64,000 bases of DNA, taken from the NCBI GenBank assembly GCA_027729635.1, contig JAQCEM010000004.1:19850-83849 (forward strand), given 5' to 3'. The translations under genes were made by a program, and so were the position numbers. Of the stretch, positions 52,528 to 61,423 are shown piece after piece. A model generated the notes under the pieces. It saw only the letters and a program-made list of their open reading frames with translations, did not search any database and had not been told where the DNA came from. Position 1 is the stretch's first letter; every line of letters starts with the position of its first letter. The DNA is from Casp-actino8 sp001510335. Lineage in GTDB: Bacteria; Actinomycetota; Acidimicrobiia; Acidimicrobiales; Ilumatobacteraceae.

Positions 52528-53382
52528 GTGGCAGTGAATGACGACTTCGGACCTAACGCCGGTGACTCATACCCCGATGCCGAGTACACCCCAGCCCCAC
52601 AACCTCCCCACGAACGTCTATGGCGCCATCCATCAGAGGTCGGCTTCGCAGCAGTCGCACATGAGGCTTTGACGCCTATCGATATCGGCCGGCGCGGGCG
52701 GGGGCTCGTCGGCTTTTCGTGCATCGCTGGCGCTGTACTGATTTCAGGGTTGCTCCTCATCTTGATCCCTCGAGCTGATCGCCAAAATACTTCTGATGTC
52801 GTGGCGCTTACCACTCGCAACCTTCAAGTGGCAGCAGTTGATAGCAACTTAGAAACATCCAAAGCGATGGGAATCATTCTTTTCAACAATCAGATTCTTG
52901 TCACCACCACCGCCGCACTCGGTGAACTTGAAACAGTGGCAGTACGACTACCCAATCGTTCGGTCAGTACCGCGCATTTGGTTCATGTGTTTCCCAATAA
53001 CGGAATCGCAGTTCTCCAAGTTGAACAACCGATTGACCCACTGGCATTTTTGCGCACACTCATACGTACAAGTGGAATCAAATACAGCAAGGGTTTTACG
53101 TCTGGCCAAGTCGTAACTGTTCTACTTGAAAATCCAAAACGTTTCGTCATTAACGAAGTATCGCAACAGGCGATGATTACTTTACGAATGAGTGACAATA
53201 GCGACTTTGACATTTACTCATTCGCCGAAGGTGCACCAGTTGTAGATCAAAGCGGTCGACTCATTGGGCTGTGCACTCATAGCAAATCCGAACTCGGATT
53301 CATACCCATCACAAGTATTGAACAACAGATCAAGGCACTGATCGCCGACGGCGATATTTTCTCACTGCAACCCACACCGTAA
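52528..53382 (+). CDS. Membrane-anchored trypsin-fold protein with no catalytic triad
   Basis: A 284-residue protein. A soluble N terminus with ERLWRHPSEVG, a motif seen before the helix in many actinobacterial HtrA-like proteins, precedes one helix (LVGFSCIAGAVLISGLLLILI). The outer domain follows trypsin order (ILVTTTAALGEL, NNGIAVLQVEQPI, AEGAPVVDQSGRLIGLCT). At the His and Ser positions (normally NAHV and GNSGGP) it has TTAA and EGAP, so it should be catalytically dead. Role may be binding or scaffolding. Confidence 0.72.
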   Translation: MAVNDDFGPNAGDSYPDAEYTPAPQPPHERLWRHPSEVGFAAVAHEALTPIDIGRRGRGLVGFSCIAGAVLISGLLLILIPRADRQNTSDVVALTTRNLQVAAVDSNLETSKAMGIILFNNQILVTTTAALGELETVAVRLPNRSVSTAHLVHVFPNNGIAVLQVEQPIDPLAFLRTLIRTSGIKYSKGFTSGQVVTVLLENPKRFVINEVSQQAMITLRMSDNSDFDIYSFAEGAPVVDQSGRLIGLCTHSKSELGFIPITSIEQQIKALIADGDIFSLQPTP

Positions 53383-54397
53383 TTATCGTGATCAATATCC
53401 CAGTCGCCATTGCACCTAAAGCAATTTCTTGCTTACGTTTTGGGGTCAACATCGTCCACCATTTGGCGTCAGTTCCCTCAACAAATGCTTGCTCATTGGT
53501 GACAGTCGGGGCCCAACCTTCAGAACGAAGCCGACCATTAGAAACAAGCCACGTTGACCGCACATACGGGCGTAGCCCCGGTGGGATTGGTCCGCGTTGG
53601 AAACGCCAACGAGTGTCGCTCACGATTTCGCTCATTCGATCAGGTAGTCGTAAACGTGGAGCCATACCCCACAACGAACGCACACGGGCACTATGCACAA
53701 ACCCATCAGGAGCAACGTTGTACACACCATCTAGTTTTTTGCGAGTTGCTAGAACAACCGCCTGGGCAAGATCATCCAGGTGCAAGAACTGGGCTGGCAC
53801 ATCATCTTCACCTAGTCGCCCGCCCATGCCTGCTGCAAGAGCCCGTACCAAACTTGATGCACCATCGGCTGCCATCGCAGGCACTGGTCGTAGGACCGAT
53901 GCGCTGCGATCGTCGCCCGACTCACGCCAATCGTCGACAAGTTGTTCAACAGTTGCTAATTGTCGCGCAAAAGCAAAACCGAAATCAGGACGAAGTGCCG
54001 TGTCTTCGGTGAGCGGAACGGGATTATTTGGCCAAGCGCCATAAACCATTGCCGATGACAACAACACGATGTGTTTGGCCCCCTGCACCGTTGCTGCTTG
54101 TAATAATTCGGGAGTTCCGATGACAGCACTGCGCCGACGTTCAACAAGGGCGTCATGGTCGCCAGGTGCGAGATGGATGAACACATCAAGAGGTTCAGCA
54201 ATAACATCACTACTCTGGTTGATCTCGCGTACGTCAAATCCACCATCAATTTTCAGACGTTCAATCACCCTTCTGCCGAGAGGCCATTGCCCGCCGCTCA
54301 CAACGACTTTCACCAGATTTGTGGCCAAACCGCCAGTCGCCAAACCGGCGGGCCCCAGTTCATCGGGCCCCAGTTCATCGGGAGCAGTCACTGACAT
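53330..54397 (-). CDS. SDR-like protein with C-terminal membrane anchor
   Basis: A 355-residue extended-SDR fold. ATG at 54397 has GGGTG five bases ahead. The NAD-binding turn (VVVSGGQWPLGRRVIERL) is loosened, and the YxxxK catalytic pair aligns with FAFAR (Phe and Arg). The C terminus has one helix (IALGAMATGILITIITVWVAV) and a basic tail. The N-terminal tail comes from two 15-nt tandem duplications. It overlaps the convergent trypsin-fold gene by 53 bases. Probably not an active dehydrogenase. Confidence 0.7.
   Translation of the reverse strand: MSVTAPDELGPDELGPAGLATGGLATNLVKVVVSGGQWPLGRRVIERLKIDGGFDVREINQSSDVIAEPLDVFIHLAPGDHDALVERRRSAVIGTPELLQAATVQGAKHIVLLSSAMVYGAWPNNPVPLTEDTALRPDFGFAFARQLATVEQLVDDWRESGDDRSASVLRPVPAMAADGASSLVRALAAGMGGRLGEDDVPAQFLHLDDLAQAVVLATRKKLDGVYNVAPDGFVHSARVRSLWGMAPRLRLPDRMSEIVSDTRWRFQRGPIPPGLRPYVRSTWLVSNGRLRSEGWAPTVTNEQAFVEGTDAKWWTMLTPKRKQEIALGAMATGILITIITVWVAVRKYRRRRSVP
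54350..54379 (-). repeat. Perfect 15-nt tandem duplication in the SDR-like gene
   Basis: GGGCCCCAGTTCATC occurs twice in a row, coding for DELGP-DELGP in the N-terminal tail on the minus strand. A weaker 15-nt repeat next to it codes for GLATGGLAT. These look like recent slippage in an unconstrained tail. Confidence 0.8.
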
Positions 54398-54468
54398 TGT
54401 CACACCCGCGACATTACAGCGATATGCGGCGCTGTATAAACCTCACCATTTAGTTCTATGCTCGCAAT

Positions 54469-55719
54469 GTGTCTGGAGATTCCCCCAACCCATTTGATTC
54501 TGACGACGACGACAACTCTAAAAATATGTTTGGCAGCATGTTCGGAAATATGTTTGGCAACATGCCCATGTTCGGCGACATGATGAAGATGTTCAATACC
54601 CAAGGACCCATCCAGTGGGATACTGCTCGTCAAATTGCGTTGGTGACTGCAACCGATGGACAGACCGAACCGAACGTCGATCCACTCGTGCGTATTGAAT
54701 ACGCGAACCTTGCCCGCATTGCCGGAATGCATGTTCATCAAATCACCGGACTCGGCGATATCAGTACTGCCAGTTCGGTTGAACCTGTCATGGTGACACC
54801 AGGTGCTTGGGCTCAACGCACACTTGATGACTACCGCCCTCTTTTCACTCAGTTGGCTACGGCGCTGAGCTCTCACCAAAATGAGCCAACTGACTCATCA
54901 TCCGAGAGCGACCCTTTCGCAACCATGTTTGCTGGCATCACCAACATGATCGCGCCGATGACAATGGGAATGACAGTTGGCTCAATGGTGGGTCACCTTG
55001 CGAAAAAATCACTTGGCCAATACGACCTTCCGCTCCCCCGACCAGTCAAAAATGAAATTGCCATCGTTCCAGCCACTGTTGATACATTCGCAGCCAAATG
55101 GGACCTCCCGCTCGAAGACGTACGCATGTGGACTTTGATTCGCGAACTCGTTGTACATCAGCTCTACAGCGTCACGCACATTCGTGACGCTGTCACCGAC
55201 ATGGTTCAATCTTTTATCGCGGGCTTTCGCCCCGACCCGTCAGCTATCACCGACAAGTTGTCCAATCTTGACTCAACCGATCCCAATGAACTGATGGGGT
55301 CGCTCCAGAAAATTCTCGGTGATCCCGAACTCATGCTGGGCGCAGTTCGATCAGAAGAACAAAATCGTTTGCAACCGCAACTTGATGCGTTACTTGGTCT
55401 CATCATTGGATGGTCTGATCACATGACTGATGCAGTTGGTTCACGAGTGCTCGGAAATCCTTCCCGTATCGCCGAAGCCGCCCGACGTCGCCGAATTGAG
55501 TCGGGTGAAGAGACCATATTTGTTGAAAAACTCCTTGGACTACATATCAATCGTCAGCAAGTTGAACGAGGCCGAAACTTTGTTCAAGGTGTGATTGAAC
55601 GTATGGGTGAGGACGGTCTGACACCCCTATATGTTTCTGCAGCAAGTTTGCCGACACTCTCCGAACTCGATGCGCCAGGATTATGGCTCGCTCGACTTGA
55701 ATTCAGCGCAGACGACTGA
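54469..55719 (+). CDS. DUF2342 zinc-peptidase-like protein lacking the first zinc His
   Basis: A 416-residue member of the actinobacterial DUF2342 family (called F420-associated or zinc-dependent metalloprotease). The family helix carrying HExxH reads WTLIRELVVH (221-230), so the first His is Arg225. The conserved end (IFVEKLLGLHINRQQVERGRNFVQGVIERMG, LPTLSELDAPGLWLAR) is intact. The N terminus is acidic, then Met/Phe/Gly-rich (about 19-42, repeats of MFGxM). TATGCT lies six bases before the GTG start, suggesting a leaderless message. Confidence 0.8.
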   Translation: MSGDSPNPFDSDDDDNSKNMFGSMFGNMFGNMPMFGDMMKMFNTQGPIQWDTARQIALVTATDGQTEPNVDPLVRIEYANLARIAGMHVHQITGLGDISTASSVEPVMVTPGAWAQRTLDDYRPLFTQLATALSSHQNEPTDSSSESDPFATMFAGITNMIAPMTMGMTVGSMVGHLAKKSLGQYDLPLPRPVKNEIAIVPATVDTFAAKWDLPLEDVRMWTLIRELVVHQLYSVTHIRDAVTDMVQSFIAGFRPDPSAITDKLSNLDSTDPNELMGSLQKILGDPELMLGAVRSEEQNRLQPQLDALLGLIIGWSDHMTDAVGSRVLGNPSRIAEAARRRRIESGEETIFVEKLLGLHINRQQVERGRNFVQGVIERMGEDGLTPLYVSAASLPTLSELDAPGLWLARLEFSADD

Positions 55720-57055
55720 AACGTTGCCGCAATCGAGCAACGACCGATGCAGGTTCTGCCCCTAAAGCGATCTGCCGCAACCCAATCCAATAGATGAAGG
55801 CTCCGCTGAATCCGATGCCGGCCGCAATGCCAAATCCGACGACACCTGGAAGTTTGAGTAACACTGGGATAATCCCGGCTGCGACCCACATCAATTGGAA
55901 TCGCGTGTAGTAATTGGCAAGCGCACGACCACGGTTGGCGTCAGGAGCATCGCGCTGGACAATCGATTCAAACGCCATGTTGCCAATGGCCGCCGCATAG
56001 TTCACTAAGGCCATCAAAAATAATGCGGTGATTGTCACCGACGTGAGAGCAGTAAGCAGACCAGCAACACCGATGATCGCCAAGGCAATTACCAATAAGT
56101 ATTCAATGCGCTGAATCTTGTTCAATCGTTTAGCACTGAGATTGCCCAGCAATGAACCAATCGCCGCCATACTCACTGCGATTCCAAACCACATCGTGCC
56201 GAATTGTGGACCAAAGTGATATCTGACTTGAGTCCACAATCCGTTGGTATCGGTGCCGACTACTTCAGCACGTTGCGGATCAGCAAACCAAAAGGCGAGA
56301 TGAAAGAAGACAAACCCAACACTTGCTCGAACCAAACTCATTGCCGAAACTGCAATGACAATCCCGGGCTGTCTGAGTTCTTGAACTTCTAACTCTTCTG
56401 GTTCATTTTTGGCAACCGTCTGTTTCGGAAAACGCAATGCATTCAGTGCTGCGACAGCAAAGATGGCCGCGCCAAAGATCAAAGTCACCTTCGAAGAGAT
56501 CAAACTCAAAATACCCGCTGGAATAGCAGCCGAGAAGCCGACAATGCCTGCGGTCACCCCCAACTTGGCGTTAGCTTCAACCAGATTGTTATCTGACTTA
56601 ATCAGTGCAGGCACAAGGGCCGACTTAGAAACTGAGTACGTCTTGTTCAGAACCATCGCCACAAAGGCCAGCGGAAAAAGCAACAGCGAATCAAGTTGCG
56701 ACACCATTAAAACCATGACGATGGCGCGCAACGTCGCAATCAACAAAACCAAAAGCCGGCGACCACCCGGCATTCGATCAATCACCGGGCCGATGAACTT
56801 GGCCAAAATCAAAAATGGGGCGAAACTCACCGCTAAGAACAACAGCACTCGACCGCGAGCCTCACCTGGAGTGATGGACAAAAATAACGAGTCAGCGAGA
56901 GCAACCGCCATTGAGGCTTCGCCAGCTGCCATCAGTGCATGCACCCGAATTAGGCGGGTAAACGGACTCACTTGGAAATGATGCTGATGTTTGGGTGGCA
57001 CATAATTCTTGCCTCGACCGCGACCAGGCAATGGTTGTTCGGTCGGCTCGGTCAC
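55703..57055 (-). CDS. MFS transporter
   Basis: A 450-residue, twelve-helix permease with a soluble N-terminal extension (1-30). Motif A is weak (FIGPVIDRMPGGRRLLVL), and GFSAAIPAGILSL and SLLGNLSAKRLNKI follow the family pattern. A cytoplasmic insert (FPKQTVAKNEPEELEVQEL) divides the two halves. It overlaps the DUF2342 gene by 17 bases in convergent fashion. Substrate unknown. Confidence 0.82.
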   Translation of the reverse strand: MTEPTEQPLPGRGRGKNYVPPKHQHHFQVSPFTRLIRVHALMAAGEASMAVALADSLFLSITPGEARGRVLLFLAVSFAPFLILAKFIGPVIDRMPGGRRLLVLLIATLRAIVMVLMVSQLDSLLLFPLAFVAMVLNKTYSVSKSALVPALIKSDNNLVEANAKLGVTAGIVGFSAAIPAGILSLISSKVTLIFGAAIFAVAALNALRFPKQTVAKNEPEELEVQELRQPGIVIAVSAMSLVRASVGFVFFHLAFWFADPQRAEVVGTDTNGLWTQVRYHFGPQFGTMWFGIAVSMAAIGSLLGNLSAKRLNKIQRIEYLLVIALAIIGVAGLLTALTSVTITALFLMALVNYAAAIGNMAFESIVQRDAPDANRGRALANYYTRFQLMWVAAGIIPVLLKLPGVVGFGIAAGIGFSGAFIYWIGLRQIALGAEPASVVARLRQRFSRLR

Positions 57056-57096
57056 ACGCCTACTTTAGGTGAGCGCATGTGAGGCAAAGTGGAAGA

Positions 57097-57807
57097 TCAG
57101 CTCTTCGTACGCTCAAATTTGTAGCCCAAACCACGGATGGTCACGATCCGTGTTGGAACTGCCGGATCATCCTCGATTTTGCTACGCAATCGCTTCATGT
57201 GAACGTCAAGCGTTTTGGTGTCACCGACATAGTCGGTTCCCCATACCCGATCAATCAGGGTCTCACGCGGAAGTACTCGCCCAGCATTAGCCAGAAGTAA
57301 ATGTAATAACTCAAATTCCTTCAACGGCATCGCTACCTCTACCCCATTCACCAACACCCGATGTTGATCGGGGTCGAGAGCAATGGCTCCGACCTCGAAA
57401 GCATTGTCATCAAGGTCCGAGACTTTGCCACCCTGTTCAGAATCCGAACGACGAAGAACCGCTCGCATCCGCGCCACTAATTCGCGCATCCGATATGGCT
57501 TGGTGATGTAGTCATCAGCACCAACTTCAAGACCGACCACAGTGTCAATTTCGGCACCTTTGGCGGTCACCATGATGATCGGAACCTGAGTCCGCTTGCG
57601 CAATTGACGACACACATCAATTCCGGAAATCTTCGGCAACATCACATCGAGCAAAATGACATCGGGCTGCACAATGTCAAACTTCGCCAAAGCCTCAATG
57701 CCATCACGAGCAACTTCGACTCGGAAGCCCTCTTTCTTCAAGCCGATTGTGAGGGGATCAATGAAGCTCTCTTCGTCTTCAACCAAAAGTACTGTTTGCA
57801 TTTCCAT
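57097..57807 (-). CDS. regX3: RegX3/PhoB-type response regulator
   Basis: A 236-residue OmpR-family regulator. The receiver has DEE and phospho-acceptor Asp54 (VILLDVMLPK), Thr in MVTAKG and Lys in YITKPY. The winged helix (LLHLLLANAGRVLPRETLIDRVWG, TLDVHMKRLRSKIE, TIRGLGYKFE) is complete. It is the last gene of the phosphate block and starts on the last base of the kinase gene (ATG at 57801 is an alternative). Expected to switch on pstS and related genes when phosphate is scarce. Confidence 0.92.
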   Translation of the reverse strand: MEMQTVLLVEDEESFIDPLTIGLKKEGFRVEVARDGIEALAKFDIVQPDVILLDVMLPKISGIDVCRQLRKRTQVPIIMVTAKGAEIDTVVGLEVGADDYITKPYRMRELVARMRAVLRRSDSEQGGKVSDLDDNAFEVGAIALDPDQHRVLVNGVEVAMPLKEFELLHLLLANAGRVLPRETLIDRVWGTDYVGDTKTLDVHMKRLRSKIEDDPAVPTRIVTIRGLGYKFERTKS

Positions 57808-58967
57808 CAGGAACTCTCTCTCATCGTCACTGGATTTTGACTTACGAATTTTGGAATCTTGAGTGAGAAGGTCGAACCTTCTCCTTCGATGCTTGTGACC
57901 GACACATCGCCGCCATGGTTGTTGGCAACATGACGCACGATCGCAAGTCCGAGCCCTGTTCCACCGGTGTCACGTGATCGAGCACGGTCAACCCGATAAA
58001 AACGCTCAAAGACTCGATCGAGATCTCGAGAAGGAATACCAAGACCGAAGTCCTTGACGGTGAATTCAACCGAGTCGCCATCGGCTTGAACTGAAACCTC
58101 AACTGCTGAACCAACTTCTGAATACTTCACTGCATTCTCAACCAGGTTGCCAATTGCCGAAACCAATTGACGCCGATCACCCACAACTTTGAGAGGCGTC
58201 GCTAACTCAATCATTGCGACCTTGATCGAATGAGTGGACGCCAAGGGCGAAACGCGCGAAATTGATTCAGAGGTAATCGCGCCTGCGTCAACTTCGTCTT
58301 TGACTGCTTCGCCACCAAACTCAATACGAGAGAGCTCTAACAAATCGTCGATCGTGCGCCCGACTCGAATTGCCTCATCAACCAACTTGTCGGATAACCA
58401 ACGAATGGTGTCAAAATCATCTTCTTGTGACAATGCTTCGGCAAGAACAGCCAAGGCCCCAACTGGAGTCTTCAACTCGTGACTTATGTTGGCGACAAAG
58501 TCAGTACGGACTGCATCAACCAGGTACCGCTCGGTAATGTCTTCGATCATCGCAACTGCTCCGCCGATCAACAACGGAGTTGCCGACACCGAAAAAACCC
58601 TACGCGGCGGGCCAAATAGATCTAAGACCTGACGTTTTGTTTCTCCGTTCAACGCTGCCGTGAGATGTTGTTCGACAACTTCTTCGACGAGCACGTCTGA
58701 GTGCACTACTCCCGTCACACTTTCGGCAAGCTTATTTTGGAAGATCACTTTTCCATCGGTGCCAATGACAACAACACCAACACTCAGCGAATTCACTGCG
58801 TCACGGATCAATACGAGCCAGTCAACTTTGACTTCTTCTTTAGACTCATCAGTCTCAGTAGGAAAATCTGGAGTGACCACAACCGATTTCCTAGATGATG
58901 AGACGAACAGCAAATAGCTCACCACGCCGGCTGCCAAACCCACCAAGAGACCAAGAAGAAAACTCAT
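57807..58967 (-). CDS. senX3: SenX3/PhoR-type sensor histidine kinase
   Basis: A 386-residue kinase with one N-terminal helix (FLLGLLVGLAAGVVSYLLFV), a PAS domain (about 55-150), HisKA with phospho-acceptor His in ANISHELKTPVGAL, and an ATPase domain (NLVENAVKYSE, DFGLGIPSRDLDRVFERFYR, GGTGLGLAIVRHV). It lacks an extracellular sensor, as SenX3 does, which senses phosphate through the Pst-PhoU complex. It overlaps the PhoU gene by four bases and the regulator by one. Confidence 0.92.
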   Translation of the reverse strand: MSFLLGLLVGLAAGVVSYLLFVSSSRKSVVVTPDFPTETDESKEEVKVDWLVLIRDAVNSLSVGVVVIGTDGKVIFQNKLAESVTGVVHSDVLVEEVVEQHLTAALNGETKRQVLDLFGPPRRVFSVSATPLLIGGAVAMIEDITERYLVDAVRTDFVANISHELKTPVGALAVLAEALSQEDDFDTIRWLSDKLVDEAIRVGRTIDDLLELSRIEFGGEAVKDEVDAGAITSESISRVSPLASTHSIKVAMIELATPLKVVGDRRQLVSAIGNLVENAVKYSEVGSAVEVSVQADGDSVEFTVKDFGLGIPSRDLDRVFERFYRVDRARSRDTGGTGLGLAIVRHVANNHGGDVSVTSIEGEGSTFSLKIPKFVSQNPVTMRESS

Positions 58968-59677
58968 GGGGTGAGCCCTTCAATGTTTGAGTCAGCATCA
59001 CCAATACGACCACCACGACGGTGATCGCCAGCTGGCGTAATCTCACCGGTAATCAGGTAGCAAACAAAATGCGCCACGTTGACCGCATGATCGCCAATAC
59101 GTTCGTAGAAACGGGCGGTCACTGCCATCTGAATAGCGACAGAGAGATCGATAGTTCCTGCGCTGTGTGATTCGAAAATACTTTCGATGAACTGCCGATG
59201 TAGGTAGTCCAAAAACAAGTCCATGTCATCAACGGCTTTAGCCATTGGCAAGTCAAGATCGGCATAGGCCTGAATTGCATGACGAAAGAGAATTTCTGCC
59301 TGAGCACCCATGCGACCAATTAAGCCACGCATCTTTGGGTCAAGTTGAATTCCGTGTATACGGCGGGCAACTTTGCAGATATTGACCACGAGGTCAGCTG
59401 AACGTTCAATATCGGCGGACATTTTCATGATCGTGACCGCGTGACGGAGTTCGCTCGCCACCGGAGCATGCAATGCCATCAATGCGATACAGCGATCTTC
59501 AAGGTCCATTGTTCGCGCATCAAATTCATCATCAGCGAGAATTTGGTATACGGCGCCTTCAAGATCTTGCTCAAGCAAAATTTGTGTGGCCCGCGGAATA
59601 CTTTCAACCAAACTCGCCGTGACCCGCAACAGTTCGGCGCTCAGTTCTAGAAGTTCGTCGTGCGCCAGGCGGTTCAC
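58964..59677 (-). CDS. phoU: PhoU phosphate-signalling protein (copy 1)
   Basis: A 237-residue all-helical protein with two PhoU repeats. ADDEFDARTMDLEDRCIALMALHAPVASELRH and MAVTARFYERIGDHAVNVAHFV carry the E/DxxxD metal-binding patterns. PhoU links the Pst transporter to the sensor kinase and suppresses signalling when phosphate is ample. GTG start. A 106-base gap separates it from copy 2, so it may have its own promoter. It directly overlaps senX3. Confidence 0.92.
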   Translation of the reverse strand: MNRLAHDELLELSAELLRVTASLVESIPRATQILLEQDLEGAVYQILADDEFDARTMDLEDRCIALMALHAPVASELRHAVTIMKMSADIERSADLVVNICKVARRIHGIQLDPKMRGLIGRMGAQAEILFRHAIQAYADLDLPMAKAVDDMDLFLDYLHRQFIESIFESHSAGTIDLSVAIQMAVTARFYERIGDHAVNVAHFVCYLITGEITPAGDHRRGGRIGDADSNIEGLTP

Positions 59678-59783
59678 TTCTTATCAATCCATCCGGCGAA
59701 TGAACTCACGGTTAATAAACCTAGGTAAGACATATGTACCTTCACCTACAAATGCGTTAATTCGCAGTGAACAACAAGAAAAC

Positions 59784-60536
59784 TCATTCACTTGTAGGCG
59801 GGACTTCCAGAGGTCGTTGAATGCCGCCGAGGGGTGTTGGATCACCAATTGCCCGTTGACGGTGGCGAGCTGCACCCGAATGTTCGGGCGGCAAACCTGT
59901 TACTTGGAAACGCACCTTTTCACCGATGTTCACCGCATGGTCACCAATTCGCTCGTAAAAGCGCGCCACAACGGCCAACTGAATAGCAACCTGAAGATCG
60001 ATTCGACCTGCCGCATGCGACTCAAAAATTGCCTGAATGAACTGACGTTGCAGATCGTCCAAGAAAGAGTCCATGTCGTCAATGGCTGCTGCTCGTGGTG
60101 CGTCCATGGTGATGTACGCACTCGTTGCTTCACTGAATAGGTGACGAGCCTGCTCGGACATCTTCAACACCAGCCCGCGCAAATTGCGGTCAAAATCGTG
60201 ACCATAAATTCGTCGGGCTGCTTTACAAATATTGACGACTAGGTCGGCAGAGCGTTCAATTTCGGCGCAAATTTTCAGTGCCGAAATCACTTGTCGAAGT
60301 TCTCCAGCAACAGGTGCCTGCAGAGCCAAGATCTGAATACAGCGATCTTCAAGATCAATGGTACGCGCATCAATTTCGTCGTCGGCCATGATCATGGTTT
60401 CGGCACCAGCTAGATCTTGTTCAAGGAGAACAGCGGTGCACTTCGGGATACTCTCAACGACCCCTGCTGAAATTCGCACAAGTTCTTGTTGAACATCGCC
60501 CAGATCACGATGGAATATTTTGCGAGCTTCAGTCAT
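59784..60536 (-). CDS. phoU: PhoU phosphate-signalling protein (copy 2)
   Basis: A 250-residue paralogue of copy 1, closely similar through ADDEIDARTIDLEDRCIQILALQAPVAGELRQ and LAVVARFYERIGDHAVNIGEKV, with a longer Pro/Arg-rich C-terminal tail (VTGLPPEHSG onward). It starts 10 bases after pstB, so it belongs to the transporter operon; copy 1 is nearer to the kinase. Mycobacteria also have two (PhoY1, PhoY2), but not side by side. Confidence 0.92.
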   Translation of the reverse strand: MTEARKIFHRDLGDVQQELVRISAGVVESIPKCTAVLLEQDLAGAETMIMADDEIDARTIDLEDRCIQILALQAPVAGELRQVISALKICAEIERSADLVVNICKAARRIYGHDFDRNLRGLVLKMSEQARHLFSEATSAYITMDAPRAAAIDDMDSFLDDLQRQFIQAIFESHAAGRIDLQVAIQLAVVARFYERIGDHAVNIGEKVRFQVTGLPPEHSGAARHRQRAIGDPTPLGGIQRPLEVPPTSE

Positions 60537-60546
60537 TTTCTGCTCA

Positions 60547-61419
60547 TCAACCGAATCTTCCAGTTACGTACGCCTCGGTGCGCTCGTCACTCGGATTGGA
60601 GAAAATCTTTGGGGTTGCGTCAAACTCCACGAGAACGCCGGTGCGCAGGTCACTCACAGAATTCACCTCGGTGGTAAAGAACGCAGTCTGATCACTCACG
60701 CGAGCGGCCTGCTGCATGTTGTGCGTCACAATGATGATCGTATAGTCCTTCTTGATTTCTTGCATCAAGTCCTCAATACGTGCTGTGGCAATGGGGTCAA
60801 GAGCCGAACACGGTTCGTCCATCAGGATCACATCAGGTTCAACAGCGATACAGCGAGCGATGCAAAGACGCTGCTGCTGACCACCCGAGAGGCCCATGGC
60901 CGAAGCCTTCAAGCGGTCCTTTACTTCGTCCCATAACGCAGCACGCTTCAACGACGATTCGACGACATCGTCAAGTTCATTCTTCTTCTTGGCGCCATTG
61001 AGACGCGGGCCAAAAGCCAAATTGTCATAGATGCTCTTAGGGAACGGGTTTGGCTTCTGAAAAACCATGCCGATACGCCGTCTGACTTCGGTGGCGTTGA
61101 CATTGGCCGAGTAAAGATCGATACCCCGATACTGTAGGTCGCCTTCCACTCTGGCCGTTTCGATGAGATCGTTCATGCGATTGAAACAGCGCAACACCGT
61201 GGTTTTGCCGCAGCCCGATGGACCAATGAAGGCCGTGATCTTACGCTCAATAATGTCAACGTCGACGTTGCGAACGGCGAGGAACCGACCGTAGTAAACA
61301 TTGAGGTCACGAACCGAGAACACCGCCGAGGGGGAACTCGGCGACGAGCCCATCGTGTCCTGTTGAGTTGTCGTCACTCCCGTTCCTCCGATTGTCTCGA
61401 TGTTCAGATCTGCGTCCAT
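60547..61419 (-). CDS. pstB: Phosphate ABC transporter ATPase
   Basis: A 290-residue ATPase. The ATG at 61419 has AAGGTG five bases upstream and lies four bases after pstA. Walker A is GPSGCGKTT, the signature is LSGGQQQRLCIARCIA, Walker B is VILMDEPCSALDP, followed by IIVTHNMQQAARVSD. An N-terminal extension of about 35 residues (Gly/Thr/Ser-rich) precedes the ABC domain. The end (TPKIFSNPSDERTEAYVTGRFG) is the usual PstB finish. Confidence 0.95.
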   Translation of the reverse strand: MDADLNIETIGGTGVTTTQQDTMGSSPSSPSAVFSVRDLNVYYGRFLAVRNVDVDIIERKITAFIGPSGCGKTTVLRCFNRMNDLIETARVEGDLQYRGIDLYSANVNATEVRRRIGMVFQKPNPFPKSIYDNLAFGPRLNGAKKKNELDDVVESSLKRAALWDEVKDRLKASAMGLSGGQQQRLCIARCIAVEPDVILMDEPCSALDPIATARIEDLMQEIKKDYTIIIVTHNMQQAARVSDQTAFFTTEVNSVSDLRTGVLVEFDATPKIFSNPSDERTEAYVTGRFG

Positions 61420-61423
61420 ATTG

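Noticed and set aside
54400..54879. 159-residue antisense frame over the start of the DUF2342 gene
   Set aside because: Covers the intergenic promoter and the Met-rich N terminus on the other strand; no family likeness.
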